This document shows, in pieces, positions 1 through 5,496 of a DNA stretch of 5,496 nt (the first letter of the stretch is position 1; every line of letters starts with the position of its first letter). The stretch is taken from assembly GCA_029934175.1 (NCBI GenBank), contig JAOZMT010000183.1:1-5496 (forward strand), written 5' to 3'. The notes under the pieces were generated by a model. It was given only the letters and a program-made list of their open reading frames with translations. It searched no databases and was not told the origin of the DNA. Both the position numbers and the translations under genes were made by a program. This DNA comes from Victivallales bacterium (lineage in GTDB: Bacteria; Verrucomicrobiota; Lentisphaeria; Victivallales; JAUVCU01).

Positions 1-11
1 TTTTCCCATTT

Positions 12-185
12 TTAGTGGCGATTAGAATCCATTTCTTTTATTATTTCAGATGCTAATATTCTGCATGGTTTACCATTTCTTTCAACAATTGCATATTGTC
101 CTAGTTTACTTTTCTTTAACAATTCTTCATGGACTGCAACTTTTAATGCTTTTTCTGTTAATTTCAAAAGTTCATTATATTTCAT
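12..185 (-). CDS. 57-aa small protein, putative antitoxin/partner of the zeta-like kinase
   Basis: This is a short frame of 57 codons plus TAA. Its ATG lies inside the 3' end of the zeta-like gene, giving an 11-nt overlap. The start is well supported: GAGGAG (194-199 on the plus strand as CTCCTC) sits 8 nt upstream, a stronger ribosome site than that of the kinase itself. Residues 1-25 are rich in Lys, Glu and Leu and should form an amphipathic helix. Residues 29-48 read like a beta-hairpin around R36-N-G-K39, followed by ILASEII. There is no signal peptide, membrane segment or obvious DNA-binding motif. Small proteins with a helix followed by a short 'I-V-x-R-x-G-K' core are, as I recall, often found beside short zeta-type P-loop proteins, so I infer a neutralising or complex-forming partner. 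Toxin-first order is unlike classical epsilon-zeta, where the antitoxin comes first. Function is inferred from position and shape only. An ATG at 9-7 could begin a further gene leaving the window, but only three codons are visible. Confidence 0.75.
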   Translation of the reverse strand: MKYNELLKLTEKALKVAVHEELLKKSKLGQYAIVERNGKPCRILASEIIKEMDSNRH

Positions 186-762
186 TTATCAAACTCCTCA
201 TAATATTATATTTTTCATTATCCGTTATATTTAAAGTATTTTTATTTTTATCAAAAATAAGCTTTAATGCCTCTTGTGAATTATCAAAACAATGGACAAT
301 ATCACAAATAGGCATAAATAAAGAAAATAAATTTTTTATACTTTTGGCATATCTTCTATTTATAGCATCTATTGGAATATTATGTCCTCCCTGTAAAACT
401 CTTTCCTTTACTCTTAATTCAGAAAATTCAATGCTTGGAATCCAAAGATAAATTAAAATAACTTCCCAATTATCATATTTTAATTCATTAACTAATTTAA
501 CATAAGACTTCCCAGATAGAGTTGTTTCAAAAGCAAATGTTTCTTGCATTTCTATATGCCTTTTAATCTCATTTAAGAAAAGTTTAGATGCCTGAATTTG
601 AACTTTTTGTGGTTGTAAAGGAGAAATTCCAGCTGCAATCATATCTGCATTAATAAAATTTTTACAATTTGTAAAAGTAGATAAATATCGCAATGCAAAA
701 GTTGTTTTGCCAGCCCCATTTGGACCAGCAATTATATAACATTTTTTAACTTTATTTTCCAT
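175..762 (-). CDS. Zeta-toxin-type P-loop kinase/ATPase (COG4185-like)
   Basis: This 195-residue cytoplasmic P-loop protein belongs to the short zeta-toxin-like group. Walker A is G13-P-N-G-A-G-K19-T20, close to the N-terminus. N38-A-D40 follows, as in zeta kinases where the Asp helps activate the substrate hydroxyl. F78-E79-T80-T81 matches the conserved 'FETTLSG' block. R117 and R121 lead into GGHNIP (125-130), and R136-R137-Y138 follows, giving the basic lid residues expected to contact nucleotide phosphates. All hallmark residues are present and length is normal for the short group, so it looks intact. Characterised zeta toxins phosphorylate UDP-N-acetylglucosamine and block cell-wall synthesis; the substrate of this shorter group is not established. 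The ATG lies 6 nt after the stop of the debranching enzyme and has no clear Shine-Dalgarno, which suggests translational coupling. The 3' end overlaps the small partner gene. Hand-counted G+C over 241-750 is about 27%, lower than the upstream gene, consistent with a different origin. Confidence 0.92.
   Translation of the reverse strand: MENKVKKCYIIAGPNGAGKTTFALRYLSTFTNCKNFINADMIAAGISPLQPQKVQIQASKLFLNEIKRHIEMQETFAFETTLSGKSYVKLVNELKYDNWEVILIYLWIPSIEFSELRVKERVLQGGHNIPIDAINRRYAKSIKNLFSLFMPICDIVHCFDNSQEALKLIFDKNKNTLNITDNEKYNIMRSLINEI
194..199 (-). promoter_or_regulatory. Ribosome binding site of the 57-aa gene, inside the kinase gene
   Basis: GAGGAG on the minus strand, 8 nt before the ATG at 185, lies within the last codons of the zeta-like gene (the Met-Arg-Ser codons). 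It is the strongest Shine-Dalgarno sequence in the window and the main reason to believe the short overlapping gene is translated. It contrasts with the kinase, which has none, and would favour making more partner than kinase from one transcript. Confidence 0.75.
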
Positions 763-768
763 TAAAAC

Positions 769-3700
769 TTAATCTTTTTCGTGTAGAATACGCCAAACTC
801 TATACAATTCTGTCACTCCCCAAGCTTGTGCATCACAACCTCTATCTAAATGTGGAGCATTACCATCCATAATTTCAGGGATATGATTTATGCAACCACT
901 ATTCATTAGTAATTCAGAAGATGATAAAATTGCTTTTGCAGTTTTCTTGCCAAGTGTGCCATAAACCATAAAATAAGCTTCACAATAAGATGGAAATGGC
1001 CATGACCACGCTGTTCCATTGTGATATGCAGCTTTTCTTCTAGTATCTTCATCTCCATCATAAATTCCCCAATATGGGTTTTCTGGGTTATTTAATAAAT
1101 TCCCTTCAGCACTATGAACAGGTAATTTATAATCTACAGGTTTGTCAGCTAAACTTCTTATTCCTCCAGGAATTAATAATTTTGCTGAGGTTTCAATAAC
1201 TTTTTCTGTAATTTCTAAATCACAAACTGCTCCTAGTGTTACTGCAAATAATTGATTTGGGCGAATATGATCATCTTGTATCGCATCTTTTGGCTCTGTT
1301 CCTGATGAACAATGTAAGCAATCCGATAAGTATCCTTTATCTGCTAAAACAAAATAATGATGAATAGATTCCCTAACGCTTGCTGCATTTTTGAACCATT
1401 TATCTTTATTAGTTACCTTTGCTAAGAAATGTTGAGCCGCATACCATAAAGCTTGAATTTCAATTGGATAACCTTCGCGAGGTGTGCCAGCTGGATAATT
1501 TGTATCCATCCATGTAAAATGTGAAGGACTGAAAACTAAACAAGTTTCTTTATCAACATAAATTCCATTAGGAGTTCCGTTTATATACCCATCTGCAATC
1601 TCTTCAAGAATTGTTAATAATGATTTATCATCTTTCACAATTGTATTTAGAAATTTTTTGCCTTGTGCTTTAGAAAAATCTTCACAAGCAGTGAAAAACC
1701 ATAAAGGAGCATCTGTTGTATCTCGGTTACCAACATTATCTCCATGAATAATATTCGGTAGCGTTCCATTTTCTGCGAACTGTGCAAATTGTAATAATAT
1801 TTTTTTAACTTCATCATACATTTCAGCAGCAATTAATCCACGCACACAAATAAGAGTATCTCTGCCCCAATCTAAGAACCACGGAAAACCTGCAATTACA
1901 GTTTTTAAGTCATCGCGTTTAACAACATATTCTTTCATAGCTTTAAGCATTGCATCTTGATATGAATCTGCTGAAGTTGTCATAAAATTTTCTATATTTA
2001 ACTTCTTTTTAAATGAAATTTCTTCATTTTCAGACGGAGTTAAAACTTGTCCTATAATTTCTGAATGATCATTACCGAACATTTTAATATTAAAATACCC
2101 AGGACTAAATAAATCTGAATGAGATTCTAAGCCACGAGTAGCTTCTTTTTCTTGGAATATATTATAAACCCACTCTTCTTCACGAATAAAACTACCTTTA
2201 GATGATTTTATCAATAAATTTCTAGTATTATGTGGCGTAAATGTAAAAGCATTATCTTTTGTATGAATAGCCTCTCTCCAATGATTTTCAGGTCCACAAC
2301 TTGCCTTTGTTTCCATGTGGAAATTTCGGTCTTCTATATCTGGTCTAATTATTATTTGAATAGGTATATCATCGCTCAAGAATCTTTTGCGACTTATGCA
2401 AGGATGACGATATACATTCATTTCAACGGCATTTTTATTTTCTACCATTGTTAATGAAAGACTAATATTTACACATAATCCATTTCCAACAGGAATATTA
2501 AAATTCCAAGTTCCACCGTTATTCTCATCTGTATTAACAAAAACCTCTTCAATTGTATCTAAATTTAATTCTTGAGTTCTGCCATTGAAAATAACCCACG
2601 CACGGCAACGACGCCACATTATGTGTCTATCTTCTGGGAAGTTAGGATTTAAATTAGCTGCGAGTAGTGCATCATAACGACTATAAATATCGCCAAAAAT
2701 CAAAGGAGTTCTAAGAGTTCCACCTCTACCATTTCCAGAGAAAAATATTTTTTTAGAATTGCACAAGTCGCAATTTTTATAAACAATTTGATTTTTTTCT
2801 GGTTTATTTGATAAAAGTAATATTTTTGAAGTTGTTTTATTTTCATTTGCTTCAAAAGGAGTCATAACAATATCAAGTTTTTGATGAGTTTTAGGTGCTT
2901 TTATTCCTGTGATAATAGCAAAGAAATACCCTTCTTTAGAAAATAAACTATCTCTTTGCACAATTATTTTATCATTATCTTTTAATGCAACTCTAAATCT
3001 ATTAGGAGCAGTAACAATCAAAAGATTTTTTGGAGGTAACATAACTTCACGATGTGCATCTGATGGGAATTCCCAATGCGTATAAGGCATATCAACTTCA
3101 TTAAATAAAGATTTTGAAAAATCAAATGGATTAACCAACATATCACTTGCAAGTTTTGTGTGATTAATATCATTTATTACACTTGTTGAGTTTTTCCAAG
3201 TTAAAACATCAAGAGCCATCGCTTGAGCTTTTTGAATATCAATTCTATCTGGTCGTAACTGATCACTTTCATCTAACTCTTCAATTGCGAGTTGTGCAGA
3301 TTTGTCAGATGTTATACAAACAACTTCCCCAGGATCTAAGTCTAAAGAACATTTATGACTTATTTTTGATGGAATTTGAGTTATCTTAATCTCTTTGCCA
3401 GCAATTAAATCAATCGCTTTTGTAAAATCAATTTCGATATGGTCAGAACTCCAAACAACATTTTCTGAAGCATCAGCATTTAAATTAATCGCAATTAATA
3501 CTTGATTATTATTTTCATTATCAGCACGACTGAAAACAACAGCATTAGCACAGCCAGAGTCTACAAATTGTAATTTTGCATGGTTGAAAAAAGCTGGATG
3601 AGATAATAAAATATTATTAATTCGACCAATAAACTCAACTTGATTTTTTTCAGCATTCCAATTTAAAGCACGAGCTTCATGAACATCAATTTTTTCTTTT

Positions 3701-5064
3701 GCAAACCACTCAACGCCATTTGTAAAACCAAATGCACCGTTCGCAGATGTTAATGCACATAACGCAGTTCTCATTTTTGAATATTGGTCTGATGTATCCG
3801 CAAGTCTGTTATTGTCATGTGTTTCTGCATAATGAACCATTAAACCATCTTTCATACTTATAGAATGCGAATAGTTTATATATCCTTCGATAGCCTGTCT
3901 TGAATAATTTTGAAATAATTCAGAATACGCCCAATTCATATTTGATTCATTTAATAATTTAAGTGTAATTTTAGGATCGCCACCAAGTCCTTCAAGCAAG
4001 AAAATTGTATCAGGATACGACTCTCTAACTCTAGCGATAATATATTCCCAAGCATCAGTAGGAATCATATAACCTGCATCACATCTAAAACCATCAACAC
4101 CTCGTTCGCACCAAGTAATAAATATTTCTGAGAAATAAACCCATAAGTCTTTGCATTCGTGATTTAGTTCTGTTAAATCGCCCCATTCTGTTCCCCACGC
4201 TCCAGGAGAGTGAATTTTCCCATCTTCTCGTTTCACTAGCCATTCAGGGTTCGTTTCATGAATTTTAGCCGCCCAACCAGTATGATTTATGGCTATATCT
4301 AAAATTAACTTAGCATTTTTATTATGAATAGCATCAGACAATTCCATAAACTGATCAAGCGGAGTTGCGTATCTATCAAATTCAACAAGGCTAGGGTCAA
4401 TAGCCGTAAAATCCAAAGCAGCATAAGGGCTACCAAATCGTCCCATTCTACCATAAACAGTTGGCGTTGGATTTATAGGCAAAAGGTGGATAATTCTACA
4501 ATTTAAAGATTCTGTTACAAAGTCAAGGTTTTTTATCAAGTCTCTAAAAGTTCCAGATGGTGGAATTACTGCATAACCCGCATCATCAAGTGTATCAATA
4601 TTTTCTTGTGAAATAGAAGAAAAAGGTTTAGAAAAATCATTTTCTTTATTTGAGCCAAACTGTCTTGTAAAAGCACAATAAATACTATTTGCACAACAAT
4701 ATTCCGCAGGTTCAATATTTATAGAAATATTATCGCCATCAGGCCATACAGGTTCTATTTCATTTTCTCTTAAGAAATAAGATTTTCCTTCAAAATGTCC
4801 AACTTCGCATAAAGCCAAATTCACTTGATAAGTTTTTGGACCAACTTTAGACATTCTAATATCATGCCAATCTTGGACTTTATAAGGTTTATTATCTTCA
4901 ACTTTCTCAATAATTTCTTTGCGTTTTACTTTTCCTCTTCCAATATTTGTTCTAAAAAACGCCTTCCCTTTTATTTCTTCATTTAATTCTAATGTAAATA
5001 ATACTACATCGCCTCTAAAGTATAACTTGTGTTCACCATTGTATGGTATTTGTGTTAGTTTCAT
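769..5064 (-). CDS. Bifunctional glycogen debranching enzyme (GH13 4-alpha-glucanotransferase + GH133 amylo-alpha-1,6-glucosidase)
   Basis: This 1431-residue protein should remove branches from phosphorylase limit dextrin. One site moves the short outer chain to a main-chain end, and the other hydrolyses the remaining alpha-1,6 glucose. Residues 1-120 are a beta-rich N-terminal domain. The GH13 barrel spans about 135-500, with region I D256-I-A-I-N-H261, region II G325-F-R-C-D329 (nucleophile), region III E358 in FLLEG (acid/base) and region IV T415-H-D417 (transition-state Asp). Residues about 500-1015 form linker and beta domains, including NGRGG (778-782) and a YDALLAANLNP block (797-807). 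The GH133 module spans about 1025-1431: GFPWFLDWGRDT (1059-1070), TWMD with D1187 (likely general acid), RPNQLFAV (1268-1275), YHNGTAWSWP (1347-1356), E1397 (likely base) and DRGCDAQAWGV (1407-1417). The last catalytic pair is assigned by analogy with the yeast enzyme. No signal peptide is seen, so it should be cytoplasmic. Length and order resemble eukaryotic debranching enzyme (about 1500 residues) rather than GlgX/isoamylase types. C765-x-x-C768 just before NGRGG is an unexplained oddity. The start is supported by AAGGA 10 nt upstream. Confidence 0.96.
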   Translation of the reverse strand: MKLTQIPYNGEHKLYFRGDVVLFTLELNEEIKGKAFFRTNIGRGKVKRKEIIEKVEDNKPYKVQDWHDIRMSKVGPKTYQVNLALCEVGHFEGKSYFLRENEIEPVWPDGDNISINIEPAEYCCANSIYCAFTRQFGSNKENDFSKPFSSISQENIDTLDDAGYAVIPPSGTFRDLIKNLDFVTESLNCRIIHLLPINPTPTVYGRMGRFGSPYAALDFTAIDPSLVEFDRYATPLDQFMELSDAIHNKNAKLILDIAINHTGWAAKIHETNPEWLVKREDGKIHSPGAWGTEWGDLTELNHECKDLWVYFSEIFITWCERGVDGFRCDAGYMIPTDAWEYIIARVRESYPDTIFLLEGLGGDPKITLKLLNESNMNWAYSELFQNYSRQAIEGYINYSHSISMKDGLMVHYAETHDNNRLADTSDQYSKMRTALCALTSANGAFGFTNGVEWFAKEKIDVHEARALNWNAEKNQVEFIGRINNILLSHPAFFNHAKLQFVDSGCANAVVFSRADNENNNQVLIAINLNADASENVVWSSDHIEIDFTKAIDLIAGKEIKITQIPSKISHKCSLDLDPGEVVCITSDKSAQLAIEELDESDQLRPDRIDIQKAQAMALDVLTWKNSTSVINDINHTKLASDMLVNPFDFSKSLFNEVDMPYTHWEFPSDAHREVMLPPKNLLIVTAPNRFRVALKDNDKIIVQRDSLFSKEGYFFAIITGIKAPKTHQKLDIVMTPFEANENKTTSKILLLSNKPEKNQIVYKNCDLCNSKKIFFSGNGRGGTLRTPLIFGDIYSRYDALLAANLNPNFPEDRHIMWRRCRAWVIFNGRTQELNLDTIEEVFVNTDENNGGTWNFNIPVGNGLCVNISLSLTMVENKNAVEMNVYRHPCISRKRFLSDDIPIQIIIRPDIEDRNFHMETKASCGPENHWREAIHTKDNAFTFTPHNTRNLLIKSSKGSFIREEEWVYNIFQEKEATRGLESHSDLFSPGYFNIKMFGNDHSEIIGQVLTPSENEEISFKKKLNIENFMTTSADSYQDAMLKAMKEYVVKRDDLKTVIAGFPWFLDWGRDTLICVRGLIAAEMYDEVKKILLQFAQFAENGTLPNIIHGDNVGNRDTTDAPLWFFTACEDFSKAQGKKFLNTIVKDDKSLLTILEEIADGYINGTPNGIYVDKETCLVFSPSHFTWMDTNYPAGTPREGYPIEIQALWYAAQHFLAKVTNKDKWFKNAASVRESIHHYFVLADKGYLSDCLHCSSGTEPKDAIQDDHIRPNQLFAVTLGAVCDLEITEKVIETSAKLLIPGGIRSLADKPVDYKLPVHSAEGNLLNNPENPYWGIYDGDEDTRRKAAYHNGTAWSWPFPSYCEAYFMVYGTLGKKTAKAILSSSELLMNSGCINHIPEIMDGNAPHLDRGCDAQAWGVTELYRVWRILHEKD

Positions 5065-5074
5065 TATTTTATTT

Positions 5075-5080
5075 TCCTTT
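5075..5080 (-). promoter_or_regulatory. Ribosome binding site of the debranching-enzyme gene
   Basis: On the minus strand this reads AAAGGA, 10 nt before the ATG at 5064. It is the only purine-rich, G-containing block in a very AT-rich leader and fixes the start codon. Confidence 0.7.
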
Positions 5081-5130
5081 TATTTTTATTATCAAAATTT
5101 ATAATAAAATACTACATAAATCGTAAATTA

Positions 5131-5164
5131 CTAGAAATATAACAAAAAAAACGATATTTTCTAG
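5131..5164. repeat. Bulged inverted repeat in the leader region
   Basis: CTAGAAATAT (5131-5140) faces ATATTTTCTAG (5154-5164). The arms are complementary except for one extra T and are separated by 13 nt containing a run of A. It lies 67-100 nt upstream of the debranching-enzyme start, so it could be an operator or a hairpin in the 5' leader. AT-rich DNA yields such pairs fairly often, so function is uncertain. Confidence 0.5.
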
Positions 5165-5184
5165 AGAATAAACTTCTTTCAAAA

Positions 5185-5202
5185 ATTATTGCAAGCAATA
5201 AT
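5185..5202. promoter_or_regulatory. 18-bp palindrome, candidate operator
   Basis: ATTATTGC and GCAATAAT form a perfect 8-bp inverted repeat around a central AA, about 120 bp upstream of the debranching-enzyme start. Spacing and symmetry fit a dimeric regulator site upstream of a promoter. I do not recognise the regulator. The centre lacks the CG typical of LacI-family operators that often control sugar genes. There is no T-run after it, so it is not a terminator. Confidence 0.45.
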
Positions 5203-5329
5203 CAGGTATACAATTGACTAATGAGAAACTAAGCGAACAAGGATGTTTTATTCAGAATACCCAAAGTCAAAAGTAAAAAATGAGACTCCACTAATTGTCA
5301 GAAAATTTGATATTAAAAACATATTTATT

Positions 5330-5359
5330 ACGCAGAATAATTTAACGCAGAATAATTTT
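5330..5359. repeat. 15-bp tandem duplication
   Basis: ACGCAGAATAATTTA (5330-5344) is followed directly by ACGCAGAATAATTTT (5345-5359), with 14 of 15 positions identical. Two copies only. The unit is a multiple of three and falls within a plus-strand open frame of 42 codons, but that frame is not convincing as a gene. Replication slippage or a duplicated protein-binding site are both possible. Confidence 0.85.
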
Positions 5360-5395
5360 ATTTTTAATTAATTTTTTTATCAATGAAAATAAAAA

Positions 5396-5479
5396 GGCGT
5401 TGTTCCTAACTTCGTCTATGTAAAACTTTACATAAACGGCGTTATGTTAAGGTTTTAATTATGTAAAGTTAAATTGCTT
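5396..5479. repeat. Imperfect 42-bp direct repeats with inverted half-site motifs
   Basis: GGCGTT occurs at 5396-5401 and 5438-5443, and TATGTAAA at 5417-5424 and 5460-5467, so the same two landmarks recur with nearly equal spacing (21 and 22 nt) in two adjacent copies. Between them lies TTTACATA (5427-5434), which pairs with the first TATGTAAA as an 18-bp palindrome (5417-5434). AACTTTACATAA (5424-5435) is also a perfect 12-bp inverted partner of TTATGTAAAGTT (5459-5470). The region between the landmarks is poorly conserved. It overlaps the dif-like site and may be a cluster of binding sites for one protein. Confidence 0.6.
5425..5452 (+). other. dif-like 28-bp site (putative XerC/XerD recombination site)
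   Basis: The stretch has the exact 11-6-11 layout of a dif site. The left arm is ACTTTACATAA (5425-5435), the centre is ACGGCG (5436-5441) and the right arm is TTATGTTAAGG (5442-5452). The right arm matches the E. coli XerD half site TTATGTTAAAT at 9 of 11 positions, and the two arms are inverted repeats of each other at 9 of 11. The centre is GC-rich, unlike the AT centre of known chromosomal dif sites; plasmid and module-type sites have variable centres. Another half-site-like sequence follows 6 bp to the right. Identification rests on similarity alone, and a regulatory palindrome is the main alternative. Confidence 0.4.
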
Positions 5480-5496
5480 TTAGCCTCAATTTTTAA

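Larger units (their letters stand above)
5065..5496. other. Intergenic region upstream of the debranching-enzyme gene
   Basis: This 432-nt stretch is very AT-rich and has no gene I can support. It carries, from the gene outward, the ribosome site, a bulged inverted repeat, an 18-bp palindrome, a 15-bp tandem duplication and a repeat cluster resembling Xer recombination half sites, each listed separately. A promoter for the operon should be here. The best minus-strand candidate is TTTACG (5127-5122) and TATTAT (5106-5101), but the 15-nt spacing is short and in such AT-rich DNA the match is weak, so I do not call it. No rho-independent terminator is evident at the right edge. Confidence 0.8.

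Noticed and set aside
1..9. ATG at 9-7 on the minus strand as the start of a further operon gene
   Set aside because: Only three codons are visible and no ribosome site precedes it, so it cannot be supported from this window.
50..451. 133-codon open frame on the plus strand, rich in Leu, Ile and Phe
   Set aside because: It lies antisense to the zeta-like gene and its partner, both of which have clear motifs or a ribosome site. The hydrophobic composition is what AT-rich antisense DNA gives by default.
1647..4506. Several 60-74 codon open frames on both strands inside the debranching gene
   Set aside because: They overlap conserved parts of an intact enzyme in other frames, have no recognisable domains and no well-placed ribosome sites.
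5330..5359. CRISPR or iteron-type array
   Set aside because: There are just two directly abutting 15-bp copies, with no spacers and no replication gene nearby.
5407..5444. Integron attC-like hairpin: TAAC and GTTA ends enclosing a 12-bp stem (one T-G wobble on the minus strand)
   Set aside because: At 38 nt it is shorter than known attC sites, lacks the extrahelical bases that set strand choice, and no cassette-like neighbour or second site is in view. The dif-like reading explains more of the same bases.
5471..5492. AAATTG / CAATTT hairpin as a terminator for a gene to the right
   Set aside because: The stem is six AT-rich pairs with a 10-nt loop and too little GC for a rho-independent terminator; the T-run belongs to the stem.

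Overview
The window is AT-rich. Hand counts on sampled lines give about 33-35% G+C in the large gene and about 27% in the zeta-like gene downstream. All recognisable genes lie on the minus strand. The pieces point to a low-GC, probably Gram-negative-like or host-associated bacterium: a large eukaryote-style bifunctional glycogen debranching enzyme, a short zeta-type P-loop protein, compact gene spacing and a purine-rich ribosome site. Spirochaetes and Elusimicrobia are possible hosts, but I cannot fix the phylum from this sequence.

Layout, read in the direction of transcription (right to left). Positions 5496-5065 hold no convincing gene. They contain a cluster of dif-like half sites and imperfect direct repeats (5396-5479), a 15-bp tandem duplication (5330-5359), an 18-bp palindrome (5185-5202), a bulged inverted repeat (5131-5164) and the ribosome site of the first gene. 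Positions 5064-769 encode a 1431-residue protein with an N-terminal GH13 glucanotransferase module, a central beta-rich region and a C-terminal GH133 amylo-alpha-1,6-glucosidase module. All four GH13 signature regions and the GH133 hallmarks are intact. After a 6-nt gap comes a 195-residue zeta-toxin-type kinase (762-175). Overlapping its 3' end by 11 nt is a 57-residue gene (185-12) with a strong Shine-Dalgarno sequence, which I propose as the kinase's partner or antitoxin.

How they fit together: the debranching enzyme should process the branches of phosphorylase limit dextrin in cytoplasmic glycogen breakdown. The kinase and its small partner look like a toxin-antitoxin-type pair in toxin-first order, probably read through from the same transcript. 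Whether a glycogen enzyme and a zeta-type kinase share a transcript for a biological reason, or the pair simply inserted behind a housekeeping gene, is the main open question. The dif-like sequence at the other flank makes Xer-mediated module exchange worth testing.
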